This document shows, in pieces, positions 13,554 to 22,190 of a stretch of 35,620 bases of DNA. How positions within the stretch are numbered: the first letter of the stretch is position 1; every line of letters begins with the position of its first letter. The DNA comes from a virus. The DNA lies in IMG/VR virus record IMGVR_UViG_3300035389_000038, positions 1-35,620 of that record, one strand, 5' to 3'. The position numbers and the translations under genes are program-made. Below the pieces are notes generated by a model. That model did no database searches, was not told where the DNA came from, and was given only the letters and a program-made list of their open reading frames with translations.

Positions 13554-13970
13554 GTGACCAGGGAACCGGAATTTTCCACCACATCGAAAAGGCGTCTTGC
13601 CACCTGCCACCCTGACTTGCAGAGGTTGTTTAATGCAGTGATCAAGATGATTGATTGCTCCATCATTGACGGCCACAGGAACAGGGAGCGTCAGAACCGG
13701 TTTTACCGGGAGGGACGCTCAAAGGTGCAGTGGCCGGACGGAAAGCACAACAAGGCCCCGTCCGAGGCGATTGATGCCGGTTCCTACATCCCGGGCAAGG
13801 GGATTTCCTGGAATGCGAATCAGTGCTGTTTCTTTGCCGGGATGGTCAAGGCAAAGGCCTTGGAGCTGGGTATCAAGATCCGGTGGGGTGGAGACTGGGA
13901 CAGCGACAATGACGTTAACGACCAGAAATTCAATGACCTGGTCCATTTTGAACTCATATTACCAGACTAA
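13554..13970 (+). CDS. Endolysin, M15-type L-alanyl-D-glutamate peptidase
   Basis: The 138-residue protein is a single catalytic domain of zinc peptidase family M15 (as in phage T5 endolysin), cutting the stem peptide of peptidoglycan at lysis. Visible motifs are SKRRLATCHPDLQRLFNAVI at the start, IIDGHRNRERQN (the family's SGyRs-like block), GKHNKAPSEAIDAGSY with zinc ligands H65 and D74, and LVHFEL with ligand H131. These positions closely match T5 endolysin. There is no signal peptide, so export needs a holin. The start is GTG 13554, 6 bases after AAGGAGGAA. First gene of the late operon. Confidence 0.85.
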   Translation: MTREPEFSTTSKRRLATCHPDLQRLFNAVIKMIDCSIIDGHRNRERQNRFYREGRSKVQWPDGKHNKAPSEAIDAGSYIPGKGISWNANQCCFFAGMVKAKALELGIKIRWGGDWDSDNDVNDQKFNDLVHFELILPD

Positions 13971-13985
13971 AAAAAAGGAGTGATC

Positions 13986-14291
13986 ATGAAAAAGTTTTTC
14001 AAGTTCCTTGGTGCCATGCTCAAACCGTTGATGCCCAAGGCAAAGGTGCTTGCAACCGAGCTTTTCAAAACTATTTCCATGGAAGTGCTGGACATTGCAT
14101 CCACTGCCGTTAAGCAGGCATCCATGGAGCCTGGTCTTTCCGTTAGCGAAAAGCGAAAGATGGCCCGCGATTGCATCCGGAGAGACATGAAAAAACGGGG
14201 CAAGACGGTCAAGGAATCTGTGATCAACACTGCCCTGGAAGTCGCCTATCAAAAGCTCAGACAGGAAACCGTTAACAAGGTGATGCGGTAG
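13986..14291 (+). CDS. Lysis-region helical protein (phage holin LLH-like C-terminus)
   Basis: The 101-residue basic protein starts with a hydrophobic-basic N-terminus (KKFFKFLGAMLKPLMPKAK) that could associate with the membrane. It continues with VAYQKLRQE-type helices and a GLSVSEKRKMARDCIRRDMK block resembling the cytoplasmic part of LLH-family holins (superfamily 6). There is no full transmembrane helix, so it is unlikely to be a holin alone. AAAGGAG lies 6 bases before ATG 13986. It sits between endolysin and a membrane protein and so belongs to the lysis cassette; the exact role is uncertain. Confidence 0.5.
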   Translation: MKKFFKFLGAMLKPLMPKAKVLATELFKTISMEVLDIASTAVKQASMEPGLSVSEKRKMARDCIRRDMKKRGKTVKESVINTALEVAYQKLRQETVNKVMR

Positions 14292-14641
14292 TGGATTCGG
14301 GCCTGACAAACATGTCCACAGCCGAGCTTGAGATTATCAAGTCGGTGGTGGACATGGGCGGGACCATCCTTGTGGTGGTCATGGTTATCGGAGCCTTGGC
14401 TGTGCTTGCCTGGAAATTAATCCCGGCCACTTTGGCCTATCGGTCGGACACCATCAAGGTCATGCAGCAGCAGGCACAGGCCACTGAAAAACATGCCAAT
14501 GCTATGACCCAGATAAAAGACACATTGCAGAGCTATATAACCAAAGACAATGACGAGCACCGGGAGATCCTCCTGGGGCTGCAAGTGCTGGCCAAGGGAA
14601 TGAACGAGCTGACACAGGGGTTACAACATGACAAAGCTTGA
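14291..14641 (+). CDS. Membrane protein of the lysis cassette (holin or spanin candidate)
   Basis: One transmembrane segment lies at about 25-48 (TILVVVMVIGALAVLAWKLI), followed by a coiled-coil tail (TIKVMQQQAQATEKHANAMT onward). This is the layout of an inner-membrane spanin (Rz-like) or of a class III holin; gp24/DUF2730-like proteins of Mu-type phages look similar. The start is GTG 14291, overlapping the previous stop; ATG 14312 is an alternative without a clear ribosome site. The end overlaps the next gene by 14 bases. No separate outer-membrane spanin lipoprotein is seen. Confidence 0.55.
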   Translation: MDSGLTNMSTAELEIIKSVVDMGGTILVVVMVIGALAVLAWKLIPATLAYRSDTIKVMQQQAQATEKHANAMTQIKDTLQSYITKDNDEHREILLGLQVLAKGMNELTQGLQHDKA

Positions 14642-14921
14642 AGCTATAAAACATGACCGGATACGCCAATTGATTCTTGAAGCCCTGGGGGTGGGGTATC
14701 CTAATCTGCTTGACACTGTAGTGCTGCGCCGCCATATGGCCAATTTTGGTTATCCCCTTTCCCATGGTGAGCTGATGTCCTATTGCGCCTACCTGGAAGA
14801 GAAGGAGCTGGTCGAAATAAAAGAAAGGCCTGGTGGTATTGTCATGATCAAGGCCCGTGCAAAGGGGCTTGATGTGCTGGATAAGCGGATTCCCGAGTGC
14901 GGATGCGGGCAGGACCTGTAA
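14628..14921 (+). CDS. Winged-helix late protein, Mu gp25/gp26 region
   Basis: The 97-residue protein resembles an ArsR-like winged helix: IRQLILEALGVGYPNLLDTV, RRHMANFGYPLSHGELMSYC, AYLEEKELVEIKERPGGIVM (wing) and IKARAKGLDVLD. Mu-like phages carry a comparable small protein just before the terminase small subunit. It ends with a cysteine cluster CGCGQDL. The stop TAA shares its last base with the next ATG, so it is co-translated with the terminase. DNA binding at packaging or regulation is inferred from the fold only. Confidence 0.6.
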   Translation: MTKLEAIKHDRIRQLILEALGVGYPNLLDTVVLRRHMANFGYPLSHGELMSYCAYLEEKELVEIKERPGGIVMIKARAKGLDVLDKRIPECGCGQDL

Positions 14922-15586
14922 TGGGCGATCTTCAGGCGCGACATAGGGAGCTTGCCTACAAAACCTGGCGGGAGAACGGGCATAACCTTTCTGCCACGGT
15001 GAAGGCCCTGGATAAGGAGCACGGTTATTCGATCAGCCGCCAGTCCCTGGGCAAATGGCGCAAAAAGTTTGAGTGGGACGACCGGGCCGCACGGGAAGAG
15101 AACGAGGCCCGGGAGCGAGAGGAAGCTACGTCTGATTCATCCATCCTGAACTCCCTGATCAGCCAGAAGCAAAAATACGAGAATTACTTTAAGACCTTGT
15201 CATCCGTCGCCGTGGACAACCAGGCCGTGTACGGTTACAACTCGGTTCTCAAGACCATTCTGGACATCAAGAACAAGATCGAAGAGCGACGCAAGGCCGG
15301 TGAAATCGAGCAGGTCCAAACTGAGAAGCTGCGGCAAATATCCACCCCGGAGGAGGCCCTTGTGGCACTCCGTGAAGCCATTGAAAAAAAGTTAAACGTC
15401 ATGCTCAGCAACCCGGATACTGTTTCCCCAAAATCTATTGATGACATGATGAAAGCCCTGGGCAATGTGGACAAGCTCCAGGCAAGATACGCGCCGGATA
15501 CCGGAGATGATAAAGCCAAGAAAGGTGGTTTCACTGATGATTCAGCCGATGATATCAGGCGTAGCCTTCTGGGGATGCAGGTATGA
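14921..15586 (+). CDS. Terminase small subunit (Mu gp27-like)
   Basis: The 221-residue protein begins with an HTH like phage terminase small subunits and transposase-type HTHs (YKTWRENGHNLSATVKALDK, SRQSLGKWRKKFEWDDRAAR). A charged linker and helical oligomerisation region (ILNSLISQKQKYENYFKTLS, VLKTILDIKNKIEERRKA) follow. The C-terminus is helical (SKSIDDMMKALGNVDKLQARY-like pattern). It should recognise phage DNA and deliver it to the large subunit. The start ATG 14921 overlaps the previous stop; the end overlaps the large-subunit start by 4 bases. Confidence 0.75.
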   Translation: MGDLQARHRELAYKTWRENGHNLSATVKALDKEHGYSISRQSLGKWRKKFEWDDRAAREENEAREREEATSDSSILNSLISQKQKYENYFKTLSSVAVDNQAVYGYNSVLKTILDIKNKIEERRKAGEIEQVQTEKLRQISTPEEALVALREAIEKKLNVMLSNPDTVSPKSIDDMMKALGNVDKLQARYAPDTGDDKAKKGGFTDDSADDIRRSLLGMQV

Positions 15587-17067
15587 CGAAACCTGTAAAA
15601 GAAAACCGGGACCAGCGTGCTCCTAAAGTGCTCCTGCCATACCAGCAACGGTGGCAGATGGACCAGTCCCAGGTGAAGGTCTACGAAAAATCCCGCCGTA
15701 TCGGTATCTCCTGGGACGAGGCCAGTGAGGACGCTCTGCTTGCCGCAAGCAGGAATGGGATGGACGTTTTCTACATTGGCTACAATCATGACATGGCCCA
15801 GGAATTTATTGAAGATTGCGCAGACTGGGCCAGACACTACAGCAAGGTGGCCGCTGAGGTTGAAGAATTCATCTTTGACGATCCGGACAAGGATATAATT
15901 GCCTTTCGTATTCGGTTTGCGTCCGGGCATAAGATCGTGGCCCTTTCTTCTCGACCCTCTAACTTGAGGGGCAAGCAGGGCAAGGTGGTCATTGATGAAG
16001 CGGCTTTCCACGAGGACCTTAAAGAGCTTTTGAAAGCGGCTATGGCTCTTTTGATGTGGGGTGGTCAGGTGGTGGTGATCTCTACCCATGACGGTGAAGA
16101 CAACGAGTTTGCCCAGCTGGTGGAAGAGATCAATGCCGGTAAAAAACCGTACAGCCTCCATAGAACAACCTTTGACGATGCTCTTGATGACGGTCTTTAC
16201 CAGCGGATCTGCTTGAGGCTTGGCACAGAGTGGACCCAGGAGGCCCAGGATCAATGGCGTCAGAAAATCATTGATCTATACGGAGATGGAGCGGATGAAG
16301 AGTTGTTTTGTGTTCCAAGCCATGGCGGTGGGACCTACTTCACAAGACCTCAAATCAAGAATTGTATGCAGCCTGGCATTGATACCATCTCCTGGGCCCA
16401 GGATGATGAGTGGGCAATCCTATCGGACGAGGACCGATGGGAGGAAACCCAGGAGTGGCTGGAAGAGACGGTGCAACCGTATCTTGACGCCCTTGATCCT
16501 GATCGAAAGCACTGGTTCGGTGAGGATTTTGCCAGGAACCAGAACCTGACGGTTGTGTGGCCCATCCAGCAGAAAGCGGATGCTAATTTGCGTGTACCGT
16601 TTGCCCTTGAGCTATTCAACATCCCATTCAGGCAACAGGAGCAGATCCTGTTTTACATCCTGGACCGGCTCCCCAACTTCCAGGGTGGGGCCATGGATGC
16701 CAGGGGCAATGGTCAGGCCTTGGCCGAGTACACCATGCAGCGGTTTAATCCGGAGATGATCCATATGATCATGCTCACGGACAAGTGGTATTCCAGGTGG
16801 TTCCCCACTTATAAGGCGACCATTGAGGATCGGGCCATTGACCTTCCGGCAAACGCGGATGTGATGGACGATCACAGGACAATCAAGAAAGTCAAAGGCA
16901 TTCCCAAGATTGCAGAGGCCCAGAAGCAGGACAAGAAATCCAGAAAAAAACGCCATGGTGATTCTGCCATAGCAGGCTTGATGGCTGTCTATGCTGTCAA
17001 TGAGATTGAATGTGCAGCACCGCAGATTTCAGACGTGTTGCCTGAGTTTACGGAGATGACAGCATGA
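15583..17067 (+). CDS. Terminase large subunit (Mu gp28-like)
   Basis: The 494-residue packaging motor/nuclease has an ATPase half with a Walker A-like KSRRIGISW at 36-44 (variant form common in gp28-type terminases), Walker B VVIDEA at 135-140 and a coupling motif VVVISTHDGEDN at 163-174. The RNase-H-like nuclease half includes FGEDFARNQNLTVVW (D315) and GAMDARGNGQ (D372). It packages phage DNA, with flanking host DNA in Mu, into the prohead through the portal. Length is normal for the family. The stop overlaps the next start (ATGA). Confidence 0.92.
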   Translation: MTKPVKENRDQRAPKVLLPYQQRWQMDQSQVKVYEKSRRIGISWDEASEDALLAASRNGMDVFYIGYNHDMAQEFIEDCADWARHYSKVAAEVEEFIFDDPDKDIIAFRIRFASGHKIVALSSRPSNLRGKQGKVVIDEAAFHEDLKELLKAAMALLMWGGQVVVISTHDGEDNEFAQLVEEINAGKKPYSLHRTTFDDALDDGLYQRICLRLGTEWTQEAQDQWRQKIIDLYGDGADEELFCVPSHGGGTYFTRPQIKNCMQPGIDTISWAQDDEWAILSDEDRWEETQEWLEETVQPYLDALDPDRKHWFGEDFARNQNLTVVWPIQQKADANLRVPFALELFNIPFRQQEQILFYILDRLPNFQGGAMDARGNGQALAEYTMQRFNPEMIHMIMLTDKWYSRWFPTYKATIEDRAIDLPANADVMDDHRTIKKVKGIPKIAEAQKQDKKSRKKRHGDSAIAGLMAVYAVNEIECAAPQISDVLPEFTEMTA

Positions 17068-19316
17068 GTTTTTTGAACCGTTTTAAAAAGAACAAGCCAG
17101 CAAAAACCGTGGATGTCAATCCGGGCAGGACTTCGGTTCCCGAGGAGACCATCAAGACCGGCATGGGACGACTTGCCGGGTTCTACGGAATCACGACTCC
17201 CAAATTCCCCTTGGAGTACCTGGGAATCCTTGAGTCGCTGGCAATCTGGAACCCGGACATCTCCCAGGCCCTATCCATCGTGGTTAACCTTGGCAATACC
17301 GGCCACCAGGTGAGCGTTGACGGCAAGAACCCGGACGCAATCCTTGACCGGCTCAACACCCTGGCGGGCAAAATCTACGGCATCGGCGGTGGCATGGACG
17401 GCCTTGTGAATCATTTTCTCCGTCAAAATGCCTTGATGGGTGCTCTGTCCGCCGAGTGGGTGATTGAAGACAATGTCAGTGAAGGAGTCAAGGATGTTGC
17501 CGTGGTGCCGGTTCGGTCAATTCGGTTCAAGCGTGAGGATGGGATATTCAAGCCCTACCAGTACACAGGCGGTGCCTTTGATACGGCATATGTGGAGCTT
17601 AATCCCCTGACATATTCTTACTGTCCCACCCATACCATGGATGACAGCCCTTACGGAATACCGGCGTTCTATGCGGCCCTGAAGAATATCGAGATACAAC
17701 TTGAGTCAGTGGGCGGGATTGCCCAGATCGTTAAGAAGATGGGCCTCCTGGGATTCCTGGATGTGTCGTTGAACATCCCGGAAAAAAACTCTGGAGAGTC
17801 CGACGAGCAGTATAGAGCGAGGCTTCAAAACAGGCTGAAGGATTATGCAGGAGCATTTTCTGCCAACTTCTCCAAGGGGGTGGCTGTCCATTACAGCGAC
17901 CAGGACCTGAAGCATAACAATATTGGATCAACGGCGGCGGCAGGAGCAAAGACGGTATTCAACCTGAACGAGGAGCAAATTCTTTCTGCCCTGGACATAC
18001 CACCATCAATGATGGGCAGGAGCTACTCCACCACAGAAACCTATGCCGGGGTGGATTTTGAACGCCTCATTACCCGGCTTGCCAACAGCCGCAGGAGCAT
18101 CAAGCGGTTTATCGAAAAAGGATATCGGCTGGATCTGCTACTCACCGGCATTGATGCGGATGTCTCTGTTAGCTTCAACGAGAATAGCGGGTTCCAGGAA
18201 AAGGAGAAAGCTGAGGCTGAAGAAAAAAGAATCGGCAACGTCCTCAAAAAACGTGACGGCGGCATCATAAGTGATGACGAGGCCGCCCAGGAGCTGGGGT
18301 ATGAGAAAGCCACGGGTAAGTGCCAGGTCAGCATGGAACGGGGATTAACGTTCCGGTTCAACCAGGAAAGAGCACGGTACGAGCATGTTCCAGAGAGCCT
18401 TCCTGAGGTGCGGCTTGATCGGTTTGTCCAGGATGACCAGGGTAAGCGCGTCCAGAATTATGCCGAGGCCATAAGGAGCATTCTTGAGCCGTGTGAGGCA
18501 AAGGCTTTAAAGGCTGCCCTGGCCGTCGTCGGGAAGAGCTTTGACGATGAAACCGCTTTTGCCGAGGCCGTGTTCAAGGCCTTTGCAGACACGTTGCTGG
18601 CCGAGCTTGGCAAGTCCAGGGCAGACACCATCTCCGACAAGTATGTCAAGGATGCTTGGCAGTTCTATCGCCATGAGGACACAAGCTTCCTGCCCAAGCG
18701 AAAGAGCCAGGGCGTTTACAGACGGTTCGGCATTGACATCAATGTCACAGACACCTCTGCCATTCGTTATCTGACATCCATTGACCGGTTCTTTTTCGGT
18801 GCCGGCAACTACCTTTCCACGAACAAGGTCGTGGGAGCCAAATTCATTAACTGGCTTGAGAACGAGTACATCACCAAGGGGCTTAACATCCGGGACGAAA
18901 AGACCCAGCAGGCGTTCAAAGAAGAGTTCACGGAGATGGTCGGGGAAACCACCTGGCAGAAGATCAACCAGCTGGTGAACACCACCATGGCCCGTATCCA
19001 GAACTTTGGGCAGACCATGAAGCTCTATGAGGCAGGGTTCAAGCGGTTCCGCATTGTCGGCCCAAGAACCGCCCCTATCTGCGATTTTTGCCGGAACATG
19101 GTCGGTAGGGTGTTTGAAGTGGAAAAAGCAGCCATACGGCTTTCCAAGGTGGTTGGTAAAGGGTTTGAGGACGTGTCCGACCTGCCGCCGTTCATCACCA
19201 ACGCATATTCTCCGGATGACTTGAAGGACAAGACGGATAAGCAACTCCAGGACGAGGGATTTGAAAGCCCTCCCTATCACCCGGAATGCAGGCACAGGAA
19301 AGCGGCTGAAGATTAA
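17064..19316 (+). CDS. Portal protein fused to F-like minor head protein
   Basis: A single 750-residue frame contains two proteins that are separate in Mu (gp29 and gp30). Residues about 1-400 are a portal: LEYLGILESLAIWNPDISQA, NHFLRQNALMGALSAEWVIE, and the typical LDIPPSMMGRSYSTTETYAG followed by a long helical region. Residues about 470-750 are an F-like/SPP1 gp7-type head morphogenesis domain ending in VGPRTAPICDFCRNMVGRVF and PPYHPECRHR, with paired cysteines and histidine. The portal forms the dodecameric DNA channel; the F domain would place minor head protein at that vertex. No stop or restart is seen at the junction. Confidence 0.88.
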   Translation: MSFLNRFKKNKPAKTVDVNPGRTSVPEETIKTGMGRLAGFYGITTPKFPLEYLGILESLAIWNPDISQALSIVVNLGNTGHQVSVDGKNPDAILDRLNTLAGKIYGIGGGMDGLVNHFLRQNALMGALSAEWVIEDNVSEGVKDVAVVPVRSIRFKREDGIFKPYQYTGGAFDTAYVELNPLTYSYCPTHTMDDSPYGIPAFYAALKNIEIQLESVGGIAQIVKKMGLLGFLDVSLNIPEKNSGESDEQYRARLQNRLKDYAGAFSANFSKGVAVHYSDQDLKHNNIGSTAAAGAKTVFNLNEEQILSALDIPPSMMGRSYSTTETYAGVDFERLITRLANSRRSIKRFIEKGYRLDLLLTGIDADVSVSFNENSGFQEKEKAEAEEKRIGNVLKKRDGGIISDDEAAQELGYEKATGKCQVSMERGLTFRFNQERARYEHVPESLPEVRLDRFVQDDQGKRVQNYAEAIRSILEPCEAKALKAALAVVGKSFDDETAFAEAVFKAFADTLLAELGKSRADTISDKYVKDAWQFYRHEDTSFLPKRKSQGVYRRFGIDINVTDTSAIRYLTSIDRFFFGAGNYLSTNKVVGAKFINWLENEYITKGLNIRDEKTQQAFKEEFTEMVGETTWQKINQLVNTTMARIQNFGQTMKLYEAGFKRFRIVGPRTAPICDFCRNMVGRVFEVEKAAIRLSKVVGKGFEDVSDLPPFITNAYSPDDLKDKTDKQLQDEGFESPPYHPECRHRKAAED

Positions 19317-19332
19317 ATAACAGGAGTCAATT

Positions 19333-20400
19333 ATGCCAGGTTTCGAAGTAATAAAAGAGGGGTTTGCCAAGGCTCAGTTTGGTTTTGTCCCGGAAAACAT
19401 GCCCCTTGAGAAAGGTTCAAAGCCGTTCAGTTTTGAGGTTGAGGGCGACGGCCAGGAGCAGTCCAGCGATGAGTTCTATGTCAAGCTGTTCCGGTGCCTG
19501 TCGGCAGGCACGACCCAGTCCCGGTTCTTTGATTTCTCAACACCGGGAGTGCTCAAAAAGGCGGTCTCCTTTTTTGAGAACGTGACCATCTTTGCCAACC
19601 ATCGCAACGATGTGACCCAGTGGAAAGGGTTTACCAAGAACGCTGTCTGGGACGGCAAGAACGAGCCCAACGGGATCAATGCCCAGTTTGTGCTGGATAG
19701 GACCGTTGATCCGGCCCTTGTAAGGGGCGTTGAGATCGGTGCTCTGAGAAGCGCATCGGCAACGGTCTGGTTCAAGTACCAAAAATCCCATCCTGACCTG
19801 AAATGGTTTTACGACCACCTGGGTACAGAGGTGGACGGGGAGATCGTCCGGTTTATCGTGACGGAGATCCAGAACGTGGGTGAGATGTCCATTGTCTGGG
19901 AGGGAGAAGACCGTCACGCAAAATCGTTTGAAGCAGGGGAGCACCCTGAAACACAAGAACAGTTTAACCATGGAGAAAATGAGATGCCGTTTACAGATGC
20001 GTTTAAAAAAAAACTCAGCATCGGGGAGAATGATTCCACCGAGGCCGTGGAGTTTGCAGCCATAGAGAGGATCACCGGACTTGAGACCCAGGTCAATGAA
20101 CTAAAGGCCGATGCGGAGATCGGCAAACAACTTTTGTCAGATACCCGGCAAAAAGCCGTGACCCTCTACAAGGCGGCCAAGGGTGAGGCTGCAAAGGAGA
20201 GCTTCATCACAAACGTTATCGAGACCGCCAATCTTGAGACGGCCAAGTCCTTTGTGGACGAGTATCAGACAGCGGCGGAGGATGCCTTTCCCCTGGCCTG
20301 CCCTAAGTGCGGGGAGACGCTTGCCAGGCGATCTTCAAAGCCCGGAGAGTCGGAAGGCAACAAGGCTGACATTGATATCAGCAACTTTAAAATTTCATAA
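19333..20400 (+). CDS. Prohead protease with C-terminal scaffold (Mu I-like)
   Basis: The 355-residue protein has a protease-like N-terminal domain (about 1-200) with H90 in VTIFANHRND and serines 140/142 in RSASATVWFKY, placed like the His and Ser of phage prohead proteases. From about 218 onward a helical, charged scaffold follows (ERITGLETQVNELKADAEIG). A half zinc-ribbon CPKCGE near 330 precedes an acidic tail. In Mu the protease I and scaffold Z share one frame, with the scaffold made from an internal start; the same arrangement is visible here. AGGAG precedes ATG 19333. Confidence 0.8.
   Translation: MPGFEVIKEGFAKAQFGFVPENMPLEKGSKPFSFEVEGDGQEQSSDEFYVKLFRCLSAGTTQSRFFDFSTPGVLKKAVSFFENVTIFANHRNDVTQWKGFTKNAVWDGKNEPNGINAQFVLDRTVDPALVRGVEIGALRSASATVWFKYQKSHPDLKWFYDHLGTEVDGEIVRFIVTEIQNVGEMSIVWEGEDRHAKSFEAGEHPETQEQFNHGENEMPFTDAFKKKLSIGENDSTEAVEFAAIERITGLETQVNELKADAEIGKQLLSDTRQKAVTLYKAAKGEAAKESFITNVIETANLETAKSFVDEYQTAAEDAFPLACPKCGETLARRSSKPGESEGNKADIDISNFKIS
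19984..20400 (+). CDS. Nested scaffold protein from an internal in-frame start
   Basis: ATG 19984 is in frame with the protease gene (its residue 218). It has GGAGAAAATGAG just upstream, placing a ribosome site 8 bases before the ATG. The product (138 residues, MPFTDAFKKKLSIGENDS onward) is only the helical scaffold part. This matches Mu Z and lambda Nu3. Separate synthesis is inferred, not seen. Confidence 0.6.
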   Translation: MPFTDAFKKKLSIGENDSTEAVEFAAIERITGLETQVNELKADAEIGKQLLSDTRQKAVTLYKAAKGEAAKESFITNVIETANLETAKSFVDEYQTAAEDAFPLACPKCGETLARRSSKPGESEGNKADIDISNFKIS

Positions 20401-20423
20401 CCCGGATAGAAAAGAGGTGGATC

Positions 20424-20789
20424 ATGTTTGAGGTGAGTGTCAAGGGGATCGGTAAGAACGGTGCTGTGACCTTCCTGGCGGCAAGCGGTGTGACGGTGGT
20501 GAATGAAGGTCATGTGGGCAAGATTGGAGCCGCTAAAACCGTTGATGTCTGTGAGGCAGAGGATGTCTTTTACGGCGTCATCGAGAAGGTTGATGTGGGC
20601 ATCCTGGCCATGGAGCGAAGGGGCCTGAACGATGTGTCCTATACCGGGACCATCGCCTCTGGATGGAAGGAACTTGTTGCCGATGGCAGCGGAGGCGTCA
20701 AGGCCCCTGTAAGTGCGGGAACGGGTCGGTTCTTCCATGTGGTGGATGTGAATACCACGGACAAAATTTTGACCCTGGATCTGGGATAA
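20424..20789 (+). CDS. Capsid decoration-like protein
   Basis: The 121-residue beta-rich protein (VKGIGKNGAVTFLAASGVTV, YTGTIASGWKELVADGSGGV, GTGRFFHVVDVNTTDKILTL) lies between scaffold and major capsid, where Mu-like phages encode DUF2190-type or other decoration proteins. The glycine-rich turns and ending in a 'VDvntt...ltLdLG' strand fit that group. It probably trims the capsid surface at the threefold or pseudo-threefold sites. AAGAGG precedes ATG 20424. The family match is moderate, while position supports it strongly. Confidence 0.7.
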   Translation: MFEVSVKGIGKNGAVTFLAASGVTVVNEGHVGKIGAAKTVDVCEAEDVFYGVIEKVDVGILAMERRGLNDVSYTGTIASGWKELVADGSGGVKAPVSAGTGRFFHVVDVNTTDKILTLDLG

Positions 20790-20817
20790 AACAAACAGCA
20801 AGAAGGAGAAGAGATAC

Positions 20818-21813
20818 ATGGCAGTAGCAATTACCAAAGAAGCCTATGCCGAGGCAGGAACCAAAGGGGTAACCCTGTCCCAGCTTTTGGAAAAAGATCG
20901 GCCTTCCGAGATCGAGGGGCTTGACGCATTTGAGTTCGCCCTGGCCGAGCAGGAGATCAACCTGCGGAACGATACAGTGGAGAAGTTTTACCGCACCAGT
21001 GACGACAAGGTGCTGTTCCCTGAGTTCATCAACCGCAACGTCAGAATCGGCATGGTGGGACTGGGTAAGAAGGACGTGACCCTGGAGGATCTTGTGGCCA
21101 CCACCGTCACCATTGACAGCGGCGTTTATGAGACCGTTAAGGCAGAGTTTAACAACAAGGATCTCGATTTTAAAAGAATCGCTGAAGGCAGCTCTTTCCC
21201 CACGGTCAAAATGGGGGTGGGGAAGCAGTCCATACGGCTGGGGAAGATCGGACTTGGCCTGGATGCCACATATGAGGTGCTTCGCAGGATGAAGCTGCCC
21301 TTGCTTTCTATTCACATGCAGCTCATCGGCAAGCGCCTGGCCAAGAAGATGGTGGCCTATGCCGTCCATACCCTGGTGAACGGTGATGGCAACTCAAACC
21401 CTGCCGAGACAACTAAAAAAGCCATGGACTATGCAAATCTGCTTGAGTTTGACCTTGCCATGGATGACTGGGAGGCGAGTCTCTGGTTTGCTAAAAAAGC
21501 GGAAATTCAGTCCATGAGCCTGATTAATGAGTTCAAGGATACCCGGTTGTTTGACACAGCCCGGAGTGGTGCCTGGGTTACGCCTTTTGGAAATCCCATG
21601 AAAAAGTTCAACTGGAAGGAGAGTGAACTGGGCGACGGTCAGATCATCCAAATCGACAAGTCCGCTGCCCTGGAGCTGGTCAAAGAGTCCGGCGCTGAGC
21701 TGATCGAGACCGACAAGGTGATCGACAAGCAGTTTGAAAAGACCGTGGTGAGCCAGGTCGTGGGCTTTTCCAAGATCTTCCCTGACGCTTGCAGAATCTT
21801 TGAGGCTGCATAA
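20818..21813 (+). CDS. Major capsid protein, HK97-fold
   Basis: The 331-residue protein has the features of the Mu gp34/HK97-fold group: a helical N-arm (SQLLEKDRPSEIEGLDAFEF), then FPEFINRNVRIGMVGLGKKD, and a P-domain/A-domain pattern IRLGKIGLGLDATYEVLRRM followed by LIGKRLAKKMVAYAVHTLVN and GDGNS. The C-terminal FSKIFPDACRIFEA closes the A-domain. Length is normal without a long delta domain; the separately encoded scaffold replaces it. AGAAGGAGAAGAG precedes ATG 20818. It forms the icosahedral shell. Confidence 0.88.
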   Translation: MAVAITKEAYAEAGTKGVTLSQLLEKDRPSEIEGLDAFEFALAEQEINLRNDTVEKFYRTSDDKVLFPEFINRNVRIGMVGLGKKDVTLEDLVATTVTIDSGVYETVKAEFNNKDLDFKRIAEGSSFPTVKMGVGKQSIRLGKIGLGLDATYEVLRRMKLPLLSIHMQLIGKRLAKKMVAYAVHTLVNGDGNSNPAETTKKAMDYANLLEFDLAMDDWEASLWFAKKAEIQSMSLINEFKDTRLFDTARSGAWVTPFGNPMKKFNWKESELGDGQIIQIDKSAALELVKESGAELIETDKVIDKQFEKTVVSQVVGFSKIFPDACRIFEAA

Positions 21814-22190
21814 TGGCGACAATCGGCGAGATGGTTGCAAACCGGTTGCCGGATGAGGCCGTGCTCTTTGAACCTTCTTTGGTTTCTTTTATCGAAGAGA
21901 GCGCGGCCCTGGCAGGGTTTGACGGTGTTCCAGAACAGGATCTCACCACCCTGCAAAAATCCCTTGTGGCTGACATGGTTGCCAAGGCCCTCATCCTTCC
22001 GGCCATGAGCAAATACAAGAAAGATCTTGCTTCAGCCGAGGGCGATGGCGCAGGCAAGGCTGAGTTTGCGGACAAGCTCAAGTTCCTGAAAGAGATGGAG
22101 ACCAAGCTTGCCACAGACATTGAAGAGAAGCGATCCAAGGTATCGGCAAGCGTGGACACCGGTGTTCCCCTGGTGGTGACCTATGGCTGA
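21813..22190 (+). CDS. Head-tail connector protein (Mu gp35/36 region)
   Basis: The 125-residue helical protein (IGEMVANRLPDEAVLFEPSL, LQKSLVADMVAKALILPAMS, KFLKEMETKLATDIEEKRSK) follows the capsid gene, with its ATG overlapping the capsid stop by one base. Position and helical layout fit a head-completion adaptor that sits on the portal. No catalytic motif is present. Assigned mainly from gene order. Confidence 0.6.
   Translation: MATIGEMVANRLPDEAVLFEPSLVSFIEESAALAGFDGVPEQDLTTLQKSLVADMVAKALILPAMSKYKKDLASAEGDGAGKAEFADKLKFLKEMETKLATDIEEKRSKVSASVDTGVPLVVTYG

Noticed and set aside
15235-16254. 339-codon open frame on the minus strand
   Set aside because: Antisense to the terminase genes, no recognisable domain, and the plus-strand genes have clear motifs.
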